DNA of 64,000 bases from Cephalopachus bancanus (taxonomy: Eukaryota; Chordata; Mammalia; Primates; Tarsiidae). The notes under the pieces were generated by a model. It was given only the letters and a program-made list of their open reading frames with translations, had not been told where the DNA came from and did no database searches. Both the position numbers and the translations under genes were made by a program. Of the stretch, positions 50,001-63,514 are shown one piece after another. The first letter of the stretch is position 1. Each line of letters begins with the position of its first letter. The stretch spans positions 7,860,001 to 7,924,000 of the forward strand of contig JAPVLO010000097.1 of the NCBI GenBank assembly GCA_027257055.1. The letters run 5' to 3'.

Positions 50001-51659
50001 GCTTTGTTGCAGTGGGCAGGGATCCAGGAATGGTGTTTGGTTGTTTTCTCAGAGTGAGAGGGTTGCCATCTGGCATTGATAGTGAGATGGTGTTGTCATC
50101 AGTTTCTAGATGCAGGAAAGGAATGATCCTCATCTGTTTCCTGTGGATAAGGAAGAGGTTGACAATCTAATAAAATCTTGTTACCTTAAAGAAGGCAGAC
50201 GTGGAATTCGTTTACATAATGCTCTCTAGTTTCTACTTTTATGTGCATCATTTAGCTTGCTAGTGAACTTCGGCTTTGAAGAATTAAAAAACTTATTTGA
50301 GTATATACTAACTGAATACTATTAGAATAGTCTAATAATGTTCTAATTGGACCTATTATTCTAACAGAAACACTGTGCCCACCAGCTCTGCTCCATGGTC
50401 TTTACTTGCCTGTATTTATAAAAAATCTTGCTCCTTTGGAGAATGAAAGACTTTTAAAATTTCTTTTGATCTTGAATAATAGATTGTTATGAAAACCAAA
50501 AAAAAAAAGAGGTTTCACCACCTGTTTGAGAAAGTCTTATTTTCTACTTGTATGTCAAGACGACAACAGAAATAAAAGTGCATTTTTGCTAAGAGCCTAG
50601 TTTTTGAAACCTCCTGCTATAGGGTAGAGCTCCTTGATGGGTAACCTGCTAAGTTCATATCTGGCTCTCAGTCTTGTTTGTCTTCTTTTTGTTACTCATA
50701 AATCTTTCAGCATTTACCATAATCCTTTATCACTTTTCCTGTTTCCAGTTTTTCACAAGTTGCTTTGTCTCTGCTCACCTCAAAGTGCAGGTCCTGTTTA
50801 GCTAAGGAAGTTCAGGCTGCTGAAGCCTTTGCAAAAGGAAGAAATGGCAGGCCACCTCTTGAACTTTCCAAACAAAATACACTATTAAAATCTGGCCCTT
50901 GTGAAACTCATTTTTTCTTGATCCTGGCTGATCCCAGCTACATGTAATATCTAGCCAGTACCCTTCTAACATTTAATAATCCATTTTCTGGCCTATAGTA
51001 TTCGAATCTTTCAGTTATTGAAGAAATCCTGGTTGTCTTTCATTACACAAGACATAATTATTATTGTGTTTTCTGTCTTCTTTCATGTGCTTACTTTTTA
51101 ATATTTTTTTGCTGAAAGCAATAAGGTCTGTATCAATAAGAACCCCATAAAAGATTTTGGTCTTCAGAAATTGCCTTTTTATATAAAAACAAGCAAAATG
51201 CAGAGGGAATTTTTTATTAAATATTAGACATCTGGGTTGACTGCATTAATTTTAAATCATTCTTGTAATATTTCCTCTTTTCATTTGGTTCTTCAGATGC
51301 TCACATAATATGCAAATCATTTTAGAATGAATACAAAAGAAACATTAAATATATTAAAATCTGCATTTTAATAAAATTGTCAATGTGTAATATATACCTT
51401 GCTTCTGAGGAAGAATGATAAAAAAGTAATAAAAGTGTAATTTAGACATAGAACTATTTAATATCTTTTTTATATTTTACAACCCAACAGAAAGTAAATG
51501 TAGAATAAAAGCGTTAGGTTCAGATTTGAAAATGTCTCAGCCATATAGTCTCTCCTCCTCCTTTTCTTTTTTTCCCTGAAAAGTTCAAGAGGGTCCAACC
51601 ATGTGTACGTGTTGAAATGGTACAGTGAACTAGCGCTTGAATTCTCAACACATCAAGTG

Positions 51660-51685
51660 AAATATTGTGTTGTTTCTTGTTGCAG
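51660..51685 (+). promoter_or_regulatory. ZNF521: Splice acceptor of the ZNF521 large exon
   Basis: A T-rich tract ends in 'ttgttgcag' at 51685, and the coding match to ZNF521 begins directly after it. The reading frame is open a few codons upstream, but those residues are intronic. Entry is phase 1: the first base of the Asp codon must come from the preceding exon (the last g of the ag also reads as Asp, which makes the open frame look longer). A branch point such as 'ctcaac' near 51640-51650 is plausible but not certain. Confidence 0.93.
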
Positions 51686-54600
51686 ATGGAGTGGATGTTG
51701 AAGATGATCCGACTTGCTCTTGGCCAGCCTCCTCACCTTCTAGCAAGGACCAGACTTCCCCTAGCCATGGAGAAGGCTGCGATTTTGGAGAGGAAGAAGG
51801 TGGCCCTGGACTGCCCTATCCGTGTCAATTCTGTGACAAGTCATTCAGCCGCCTCAGCTACCTAAAGCATCATGAACAAAGTCACAGCGACAAACTGCCT
51901 TTCAAATGCACATACTGCAGTAGGCTGTTCAAACACAAGCGCAGCCGAGATCGCCATATAAAACTCCACACCGGGGACAAGAAGTACCACTGCAGTGAAT
52001 GCGATGCTGCGTTCTCCAGAAGTGATCACTTGAAGATCCACTTAAAGACTCACACGTCCAACAAGCCATATAAATGTGCCATTTGTCGCCGTGGGTTCTT
52101 GTCCTCTAGTTCCTTACACGGACACATGCAGGTTCACGAGAGGAACAAGGACGGCTCCCAGTCCGGGTCCAGGATGGAGGACTGGAAGCTAAAGGACACT
52201 CAGAAGTGCAGTCAGTGTGAGGAAGGCTTTGACTTCCCAGAAGACCTCCAGAAGCACATTGCAGAGTGCCACCCCGAATGCTCCCCAAACGAGGACCGAG
52301 CGGCCCTCCAGTGTGTCTACTGCCACGAGCTCTTTGTCGAGGAGACCTCCCTCATGAACCACATGGAACAAGTGCATGGTGGGGAGAAGAAGAACTCGTG
52401 CAGCATTTGCTCTGAGAGTTTCCACACGGTCGAGGAACTGTACAGCCACATGGATAGTCACCAGCAACCGGAGTCATGCAATCACAGCAACAGCCCTTCT
52501 CTGGTCACGGTGGGCTACACCTCCGTGTCCAGCACGACTCCAGATTCCAACCTCTCAGTGGACAGCTCAACCATGGTGGAAGCTGCCCCACCGATCCCAA
52601 AGAGTCGAGGGAGGAAGCGAGCCGCCCAACAAACCCCCGACATGACCGGCCCTTCGAGTAAACAAGCGAAAGTTACCTATAGCTGTATTTACTGCAACAA
52701 GCAGTTATTTTCAAGTCTTGCGGTTTTGCAGATTCACTTGAAAACTATGCATTTAGATAAGCCCGAACAGGCTCATATTTGTCAGTATTGCTTGGAGGTA
52801 CTGCCCTCACTCTATAACCTAAATGAACATCTTAAGCAAGTGCACGAAGCTCAGGACCCAGGTCTGATTGTTTCTGCCATGCCTGCCATAGTCTACCAGT
52901 GCAACTTCTGTTCCGAAGTTGTCAATGACCTCAACACTCTTCAGGAACACATCCGATGTTCTCATGGATTTGCAAACCCTGCAGCTAAGGATAGTAATGC
53001 GTTCTTTTGTCCCCATTGCTATATGGGCTTTCTCACTGACTCTTCCCTTGAAGAGCATATAAGACAGGTCCATTGTGACCTCAGTGGCTCCCGATTTGGG
53101 TCCCCAGTGCTTGGGACTCCAAAAGAACCAGTAGTAGAAGTCTATTCTTGTTCCTATTGTACAAATTCGCCAATATTCAACAGTGTTCTTAAACTGAACA
53201 AGCATATCAAAGAGAATCATAAAAACATTCCCTTGGCCCTGAATTATATTCACAATGGGAAGAAATCCAGGGCCTTGAGCCCCCTGTCTCCTGTGGCCAT
53301 AGAGCAGACTTCTCTGAAGATGATGCAGGCAGTAGGAGGTGCACCTGCACGTCCAGCCGGAGAATATATCTGTAATCAGTGTGGTGCTAAGTACACGTCC
53401 CTAGATAGCTTTCAGACTCACCTAAAAACTCATCTCGACACTGTGCTTCCGAAACTGACCTGTCCGCAGTGCAACAAGGAATTCCCCAACCAAGAATCCT
53501 TGCTGAAGCACGTTACCATTCACTTCATGATCACCTCAACCTATTACATCTGTGAGAGTTGTGACAAGCAGTTCACATCCGTGGATGACCTCCAGAAACA
53601 CCTGCTGGACATGCACACCTTTGTCTTCTTCCGCTGCACTCTCTGTCAAGAAGTCTTTGACTCAAAAGTCTCCATTCAGCTGCACTTGGCTGTGAAGCAC
53701 AGTAACGAAAAGAAAGTCTACAGGTGCACATCCTGCAACTGGGACTTCCGCAACGAGACTGATCTGCAGCTCCACGTGAAACACAACCACTTGGAAAACC
53801 AAGGGAAAGTGCACAAGTGCATTTTCTGCGGTGAGTCCTTTGGCACTGAGGTGGAGCTACAGTGTCATATCACCACTCACAGTAAGAAGTACAACTGCAA
53901 GTTCTGCAGCAAAGCCTTCCATGCAATCATTTTACTAGAGAAACACTTGCGAGAGAAGCACTGTGTGTTTGAGACCAAGACCCCTAACTGTGGGACAAAT
54001 GGAGCTTCGGAGCAAGTGCAGAAAGAGGAAGTAGAGCTGCAGACCTTGCTGACCAACAGCCAGGAGTCCCACAACAGTCACGATGGGAGCGAAGAAGACG
54101 TCGACACCTCTGAGCCCATGTATGGCTGTGACATTTGTGGGGCAGCTTACACTATGGAAACCCTGCTGCAAAATCACCAGCTCAGAGACCACAACATCAG
54201 ACCCGGAGAAAGCGCCATCGTGAAAAAGAAAGCTGAGCTCATTAAAGGGAATTACAAGTGCAACGTGTGCTCTCGAACCTTCTTCTCTGAAAATGGCCTC
54301 CGTGAACATATGCAGACCCATCTCGGCCCTGTCAAACACTACATGTGCCCTATTTGCGGAGAGCGGTTTCCCTCCCTTTTGACTCTTACTGAACACAAAG
54401 TCACGCACAGTAAGAGCCTCGATACTGGAAACTGCCGGATTTGCAAGATGCCCCTCCAGAGCGAAGAGGAGTTTTTAGAGCACTGCCAAATGCACCCAGA
54501 CTTGAGGAATTCCCTGACGGGCTTTCGCTGTGTGGTGTGCATGCAGACAGTGACCTCCACCTTGGAGCTCAAAATCCACGGGACATTCCACATGCAAAAG

Positions 54601-55038
54601 ACAGGGAATGGGTCTGCAGTGCAGACCACAGGGCGTGGCCAGCACGTCCAAAAACTGTACAAGTGCGCGTCTTGCCTCAAAGAATTCCGTTCCAAGCAAG
54701 ATCTGGTGAAACTTGATATCAACGGCCTGCCATATGGCCTGTGTGCTGGCTGCGTGAATCTCAGCAAGAGTGGCAGCCCAGGCATCAACATCCCTCCCGG
54801 CACAAATCGACCAGGCCTGGGCCAGAATGAGAATCTGAGTGCCATTGAGGGTAAGGGCAAGGCAGGGGGACTGAAGACTCGCTGCTCTAGCTGCAACGTT
54901 AAGTTTGAGTCTGAAAGTGAACTCCAGAACCACATCCAAACCGTCCACCGGGAGCTCGTGCCAGAGAGCAACAGCACACAGTTGAAAACTCCACAAGTGT
55001 CGCCAATGCCCAGAATCAGTCCCTCCCAGTCGGATGAG
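51686..55038 (+). CDS. ZNF521: ZNF521 large zinc-finger exon (internal exon, partial CDS)
   Basis: This exon encodes most of zinc finger protein 521 (EHZF, mouse Evi3), a nuclear transcription co-regulator. From family knowledge it binds EBF1, SMADs and the NuRD corepressor and acts in blood progenitors, neural induction and bone/fat fate. The frame opens with residues DGVDVEDD after the acceptor, the first D codon being split, and runs 1118 codons to SPSQSDE at the donor. I count 25 C2H2 fingers plus one degenerate finger (CASC...CAGC near 54661-54750). Canonical linkers occur only among the first fingers ([14 protein letters not shown]). A basic stretch SRGRKR near 52600 is a likely nuclear signal. 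Human ZNF521 is about 1311 residues with 30 fingers, so the first finger, the N-terminal NuRD motif and the last four fingers lie elsewhere. The frame has no stop or frameshift. The sequence fits ZNF521 rather than its paralogue ZNF423, by recognition from memory. Confidence 0.97.
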
Positions 55039-55044
55039 GTAACT
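55037..55044 (+). promoter_or_regulatory. ZNF521: Splice donor of the ZNF521 large exon
   Basis: The sequence 'gag|gtaact' places the exon end after the Glu codon at 55036-55038. Family similarity stops exactly here (…PSQSDE). The residues that follow in frame (VTRLFN…) look intronic. Exit is phase 0, and the exon is 3353 nt long, not a multiple of three. Confidence 0.93.
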
Positions 55045-55185
55045 CGCCTTTTTAATGTTTGCTATTTAACCTCCTCAAGAAACTGTCCCCACTCTATGTT
55101 TATGCTTTCCACAGCTTTATTTATTGTCATGGGCCAAAAGATGCCTAGATTGAAACACAATGGTTTTTTCCCCCGTAGCCATTAG
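55039..55185 (+). other. ZNF521: In-frame intronic extension of the ZNF521 frame
   Basis: Reading through the donor adds 48 sense codons and then TAG at 55183-55185. The added residues (VTRLFN… ending PRSH) contain no zinc finger and are not expected in the normal protein. They would appear only if the intron were retained or the transcript ended in the intron. Confidence 0.6.
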
Positions 55186-55189
55186 CTAG

Positions 55190-57866
<2,677 letters not shown>

Positions 57867-57879
57867 AAATACTCATTTG

Positions 57880-59030
57880 TTCACTTCTTTAATAGCCATG
57901 TTAAATTTCTGTGACTTCTCATGATGAGTAGTATGTAAATTTTTTGCCAGATTAGGTAAAAAGTGGCTTTATTATATATTTTTGCTAAAAGACAGGTATG
58001 TCATGTGGGAATAAATTTTATCACAAAAAGAAATGTGACATGTATGTCTATTGATATAGATGCCCTACGTATGAATTGAAGGGCTTAGCAATAGAGGTAG
58101 TATTTTTATCTCTTCTTGTTAAGGATTGAGAGTTGAGAAAAGTGAAAGGAAGGCTACAGGAGATAATAGGACACACAGATACTGTTGAGAACACAGATTT
58201 TTTTGGACCATGGCTTATAATTACATGAGGATATTGCTAAACACTCATCCGTCTTTCAAAGGCTAAAAGCAATGTTATGTGATTGAGACTAGGTTACCTA
58301 ATTTAAAAGGATTTAAATTTATTATAAAGCTGGGAAGGATAAGTACTATATAAAACCAAAGAATGAATGAAAGACAAGGTATGTGACACTCAAAGGAAGC
58401 AAATAGTAGGTAGCCGTCATGTGATGGAGAGATTTGGAATTGAAGACAGCTCTGAACTTGAACTTCATTTCTTCTTAATGCTTTCTGAATTTGTAAAAAA
58501 TGTTTTCTGTGTGCCAGAATTCTCTGAGTATTAATCTAAATTTGCTATGGAGATTTTGTTTTGAATAAAATATTTTGGAGAACCTATTTATTTTTCTTTG
58601 CTTCTCAGAGGTTGAGTATGATAGAAATTTACACATAACCTACAATGAATAATTTGCAACAGAAAGAACACTGGCATTTAGCTTTTTCCACAACTGATAC
58701 ACGTCACAAAGTTACTGACATTTACTGTGTGTTTCTGAATAAATGTTAGTTCTTCTGGAGGTCGTTGATGCCGGCCTGGCTATCTGGTCAGGGGCTGCCC
58801 CGTATGGACCTCAAAATGTTGTCTCTTGACTTTGAAGTTCTCCTAAAGATATTGGAAGACTGTATCCCTTTACCTCAATTTTTCCAGGATGCTTTGTAGT
58901 GAGGTTTCCCTGAGGGATTATTTACTCACATTTCAACTCACACCATCCCCACCCATCCATTCAAACTGTTCTTACAAGGGTTACCATTATCTTCATAATC
59001 TTTATTTTGTCAGCCATGCCACAGTATCCA
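57880..59030. other. Intronic stretch without recognised features
   Basis: AT-rich unique sequence. A GC-rich patch at 58757-58815 is not assignable. Confidence 0.4.
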
Positions 59031-59034
59031 AAGT

Positions 59035-59190
59035 AGATGTGACAGTGGAGATAGTCTAATTCAGCCACCTTATTTCACACACAGAAAAACAGACCCAAAT
59101 AAATGGAAACTTGTCTAAGATCATGCAGCTAGTGAGTGGTAGACAAGAGGCAAGAATCCTGGTCTCTCACTCTAGGCTGAGACTTCTCTT
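59035..59190 (-). repeat. MIR SINE, antisense
   Basis: 'cacagaaaaacagacccaaa', 'gtctaagatcatgcagctag' and 'gaggcaagaatcctggtctc' are a clear antisense MIR core. Confidence 0.82.
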
Positions 59191-59199
59191 TTCATAATC

Positions 59200-59650
59200 C
59201 CATGGCACTTTCCTCTAATTACAGTCAAATCCCTATCCTTTCCACAAAATCCTCTTGGTGTTGCGGTCTTCTTTCTGTTCTCATTCATTTCCGTCTCCCG
59301 TTGCACAGAATCTTCTGCTTCCATCACGTTACTGCATCTGACTTATCCAAGGACACTTCTGCCCTAATGACCACGGCACTATACTTTTTTTTGAAGAAAG
59401 ATAATTTATCTTACTGCTTTTAGTTACCTGTCACTGTGGGCCTTTTTTCTTTTTTTTGTTTTTTTTGTTTTTTTAATTGAACCTCTGTTTTCCTTCCTGG
59501 CTTTCTTTGTACCTCTGTAAATGCTCTGTGGTCTCTCTTCCTATAGGTGAGTGTTTCCATTGTTGCTTTCTCTCTGCATACCCCCTCCATCGGGGCCTCA
59601 TCTACGTCCATAGCTTTAATGACCACATTTTAATGACCCCTTTCCAAATA
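59200..59650 (+). repeat. Possible L2 LINE relic
   Basis: Pyrimidine-rich sequence with 'gttactgcatctgacttatc' and 'tggctttctttgtacctctg' resembles degraded L2. T runs at 59447-59474 break it up. Confidence 0.3.
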
Positions 59651-59654
59651 GTGT

Positions 59655-60115
59655 CTCCAAGGGACAGGAGGGAACTCTTGGAGGTAGATGGAAATACTCT
59701 GTATCTTGATGGTAGTGGTGGTTACATCAGTACTCACCAGATGAAAAATTGGAGAATTATTATTATTATTATTTTGAGTTGGAGTCTCACTCTGTTTCCC
59801 AGACTGGAGTACAGTGGCCGCTCCCAGCCATCACAGACTCCACCTGTTGGGCTCCGGCGATCCTTCCGTCCCAGCCTTCCAAGTAGCCGGAACTACAGGC
59901 GCGCACTACCACGCCTGGCTAATTTTTGATTTATTGTAGAGATGAGGTCTCGCCAAGTTGCCCAGGTGGGTCTTGAACCCACAGGCTCAGGCAGTCCACT
60001 CACCTCAGCCTCCCAAGGTGTGGGATTACAGGCTGAGCCACTGAGCCCAGCTGAGAATTATTTTTGTGGGAATGAAATATATATCTCAATGGAGCTAATT
60101 TTTTTAAATGATGGT
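59655..60115 (+). repeat. L1 3' UTR relic, split by an Alu
   Basis: 'gaaatactctgtatcttgat' and 'ggtagtggtggttacatcag' before the Alu, and 'atatatatctcaatggagct' plus 'aatttttttaaa' after it, are the 3' end of an old L1M-type element. The Alu at 59762-60052 interrupts it. Confidence 0.6.
59762..60052 (-). repeat. Alu SINE, antisense, lineage-specific type
   Basis: Starts with an ATT-repeat tail, carries 'cagtggccgctcccagcc' and ends 'ggctgagccactgagcccag'. Perfect 10-bp duplication 'gagaattatt' at 59752-59761 and 60053-60062. Confidence 0.95.
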
Positions 60116-60352
60116 TATTTCCAACTCCTTCCAGTAAGCTTCACACTCTTATATACAGCTGCCTTCTAGACATATCCACTCACATGTTCAAATGGAGTGG
60201 GTCTCAAATTGAACTCATCATGTTTTTTCTAAACCTGCTTCTTTTTCTTACATTTTTTTAAAATTTCGCTTGTGGATCCATTGATCTTCTCAGTCTCTTC
60301 CTTTTTACTCCACAACATTTAGTCAAGTCATCTCGACTTCAGCTCATATGCA
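60116..60352 (+). repeat. L2 LINE, part 1 (split by a Tigger-like element)
   Basis: 'gtgggtctcaaattgaactc' followed by 'tctaaacctgcttctttttc' fits the L2 ORF. It continues at about 60804. Confidence 0.5.
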
Positions 60353-60803
60353 CAGTTGACCCTTGAGCATTGAGAGGGTTAGATGTGGCAACCTCTTATG
60401 CAGTCAGAAACCTGCATATAACTTTTAATTCCCCAAAAAGTTAACTACCGCTAGCCAACTGTTGACTTGAAGTCTTACCAATAGCATAGTCCATTAACAC
60501 GTTATGCTATATTAACATATTTATGTCATTTGTATTGTATACTATAGTCTTACGATAAAGTAAGCTAGAGAAAAGAAATTTTACTAAGAAAATCATAAGG
60601 AAGAGAAAATAAATTTACTGTTCATTAGATGGAAGAGAATTATCATAAAAACTTTCATCCTTGTGATTTTCCCATTGAGTATGCTGAGGAGGAGGAGGAA
60701 GAGGACGGGTTGACCTTGCTATCTCAAGGGTGGCAGAGGAAGAAGATAACCTGTCTATATGTGGACCCACATGGTTCAAACTTGTGTTTTCGAGGGTCAA
60801 CTG
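60353..60803. mobile_element. Tigger/pogo-type non-autonomous DNA transposon
   Basis: The inverted ends 'cagttgacccttgagcat' (60353) and 'cgagggtcaactg' (to 60803) enclose 'agtaagctagagaaaagaaa', 'aaaatcataaggaagagaaa' and a GAG-repeat tract. This is a well-known mammalian palindromic DNA element. The TA target duplication is not visible. The family name was not assigned. Confidence 0.82.
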
Positions 60804-61130
60804 TTTCTCTTGAATGAACCCTTCCCTCCCTCCTCTTACCACACTTTAAGTTCAATCTCTGATCCTCTTTTCCTCAATGACTAAAGCAGACTCATATCTG
60901 ATCTGTGTGACTGGAGTCTTGTCATTTTCAAATCCATCTCCACATGCTGCCAGAATATCTAAGACACACACACATCTCTATAGCGTGTCCCTTCCTGTAT
61001 GAAGCATTTTAGTGTTCTGTACCTTTATCCCCACAGGATGACATAATAAGCTTTTTATTACAGAATACAGGATGATTCAGGTTTCAGTCCCTTCCTTTTT
61101 TTCCTACCCTCTCCTTATTCTCTATTTGAG
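60804..61130 (+). repeat. L2 LINE, part 2
   Basis: 'gactaaagcagactcatatc' and 'catctccacatgctgccaga' are compatible with the L2 ORF. Weak. Confidence 0.45.
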
Positions 61131-61769
61131 AGCACTTTAATTAACCACTCATGGCATATTGCTCTGTCTTGCTAAGACTATCCTTTCCTTTCTACCCAAA
61201 TAACCCCTCTCCTCCTGATTGTCCTCTGCCTTTCAGGATGCTGTCTACCTTACCTTGTCGTTGGAGATCAACTATTCTAGAAGGTTGCCTGTCAGTCTGA
61301 CTTCTCACCACAAACATATCCCTACCCCTTGAATGTCCTATGTATATAATGTGGAGGAAATATTGCATACAAATTGCTATATTTATTTATGGTGATGTTT
61401 GTGTTCTTTGATGAAATTCTCACACTCCTAATCTCATTCCCCTGATACCTGTGACTGTGCCAGGCCCAAGGTAAGTGAATGCCTCACTGCATGGGTGCTG
61501 TAGAGCTTGCGTCTCCCTAGTGGACTTCCCAGAGCCTCTTCTCATACTTACAGGACAGCTGGGCACCTAGATTTTTTATGCGGAAAACCCCTGGACCCTC
61601 GTACAGTGACTGGAATGTAGAAAGTGTGTGTTAACCATAGAATTGCTATTCATATTTTGACCCCGTTTGGCCTCACAATATTGTTTCATCGTCTTTGAAG
61701 TTCTGTCATAGGTATGGTGAGCCTGTGCTAGTCTATCTCACTACCCCTCAAGCCTGCTTTCCTAAAGAA

Positions 61770-62875
61770 GTTGTAATTGCTCCTACTAAGCCTGCCAGTG
61801 ATCTCCAGGTTGGGGAGGAAGTCTTTCTGTCCTCATATTCTCTGCAGCGTTAGTCAGAGGAGGCTGTTCTTTCTCTGGCCTCGTGGCATTTTGTCTCCTG
61901 GCTTTCTTCCTTTTTCCACCTCTGGAGACTTTTCTCTGTCTGCTCTCAACAAGCGGCTCATCTATTTAAGAGCCTGTAACTACCTCTATGCTAAGAATTC
62001 CCAAATTTATAGTCTAGCCTGAACCTTTTCTCTTCGTTTATGTTACCGTGTTCCATGCACAGCTTCTTTTCTATTTGTATCTCTTTGGGATATCTGGTGT
62101 GTCACTTGTACACACTAAACTTTTGATTCTTTCTCCTGAAACCTACTATTCTTCCAGATTTCCATATCTTATTCAAGAGAACCACCCTACACCCAGTTAC
62201 TCAAGCAAGAAATCTGTAATTCATTCCTTATTCCTCCTTTCCCCTCATTCTCCACATTTAATTCATTAGTAGGCACTATTGATTCCACCTCCGAGGATCT
62301 TCAAATATCGCATCCTATTCTTTCTATCTCCAAAGCTATTGTCTTGGTCAAGGCTGCAATCGTTTCTTGCTTAGATATTGTAGTAGCTTACGAATACATT
62401 CCTCTCCTTCATCTTCTGTCTGCTTCCAACCCATTCTTCATGCTGCAGTTGGAAGTGTAGACGTGTAAACTTAAATGATGTCACTTAAAAATTTCCAGTG
62501 TCTTTCCACTTCCTCAAATGAATCCAGACGCCTCACCAGCTTATGAGTTCATGCTCGCAGTCTGACTGCAGCAGGCTGCTCTTGCTTCGTTCCAGGGTCT
62601 CTTTCTGGGTCACTCTAGAGCCAGTTTTCTGAACAAGCCCCTCCCCTGAGCTGCTTCTCCCAACTGGCCTCTGTGTTCCACTGGCTCTTTCTCGTCTGTC
62701 AGGTGGGCCTTCCTGACTATCTTATCAAAGTTGATCTCCTCTGTAGGATTTTAATTTATCTTGTCATTATTTGTTTACCTGGTTATTTCCTTCTTCCCCT
62801 CTCTTACCTCTGAACACCTGTCAACTTATCATAAGGACTCAGTAAATAGTAGCTAAATAAATGAATATAGTATAC
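61770..62875 (+). repeat. Long L2 LINE remnant
   Basis: About 1.1 kb follows the L2 order: 'cctgccagtgatctccaggt', 'actcaagcaagaaatctgta', 'ccgaggatcttcaaatatcg', 'aaatttccagtgtctttcca', and the end 'aataaatgaatata'. The open frames inside are relics of the reverse transcriptase gene. Confidence 0.65.
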
Positions 62876-62946
62876 ATACATCAAAGTAACAAAAATGGTG
62901 TATACTCCATTTTATTTGCAGGTACATCTAGTAACTAATACATAAA

Positions 62947-63510
62947 GGGACCCCAAAAACCTGGAATTTATTTGTAAAACATTATGTATTTATTCTTAAC
63001 ATATTTAAACTTCAGTCACCTTCAATCTACTCTCCATTTGATGCGTTACAACTATTGAGATGCTTTTTCCATTGCTCAAAATAGTTTTTGAACTCATCAA
63101 TTTGGATGCTTCTTAGTGTTGTTGCCATTTTTTGTTTCACCTCTTCCACCTTTGAGGATTTTTTTTCCATCCAGGAAAACAAACAAACAAAAGAAGTCAC
63201 TCCTGGGCAAGATCTGGTGAATAGGGAGGTTGGGGCATGGGACTCATGCTGCTTTTGGTCAAAAGCTGCTGAACATTCTGCACCATGTGGGCAGGCGCAC
63301 TCATAAGTCACCCATCATGAAATGATCAAATGCGTTGAAAGAATCTCCAACAACAACAACAAAACTCACTGAAGCTGAACACAGCCACTCACAACAATGC
63401 TAGCTGGTACACTGATGCCAGCGGGTTCCTGGAACACAGGGGAAGCCTGCACTTCAAGGGACCTGCCCTCCAAAAAATAATTTTGTGGTTTTTTTTTTGG
63501 GGGGGGGTCT
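62947..63510 (-). mobile_element. mariner-like DNA transposon, internally deleted (second copy)
   Basis: The ends are 'ggaccccaaaaacctgg' (left) and, inverted, a G9 run followed by T/AC-rich sequence (right, to about 63510). On the minus strand there is the mariner motif PYSPDLA (about 63205-63228), then EEVKQKM and the C-terminal YFEQWKKHLNSC…ASNGE. It is only about 560 bp, so the N-terminal and central parts are gone. The ends differ from those of the copy at 29796, so it belongs to a different family. Confidence 0.85.
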
Positions 63511-63514
63511 TTCC

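Larger units (their letters stand above)
42315..51655. other. Alu-free intronic stretch before the ZNF521 exon
   Basis: No Alu or L1 was seen. Only weak MIR relics (separate entries) and T or A runs (49786-49802, 50500-50508) occur. Blocks at 43550-44010, 45110-45330 and 47100-48650 look unique and less AT-rich than their surroundings. An enhancer role would fit the known regulatory-rich setting of ZNF521, but nothing in the bases proves it. Confidence 0.45.

Noticed and set aside
51667..51685. The first six codons of the long open frame as the start of the protein
   Set aside because: The frame opens with GTG, there is no good start context, and a clear acceptor ends at 51685. The ZNF521 match begins exactly after it.
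54339..54977. Antisense open frame of 212 codons over the ZNF521 exon
   Set aside because: It lies wholly opposite the zinc-finger frame, has no recognisable domain, and others like it occur at 53935-54408, 54475-54996 and 52819-53253. They are shadows of the coding strand.
59477..59929. Plus-strand open frame of 150 codons
   Set aside because: It runs from old repeat sequence into an antisense Alu; no exon signals.
60660..60725. GAG-repeat acidic stretch as a possible coding exon
   Set aside because: The tract is a standard internal part of the Tigger-like transposon at 60353-60803.
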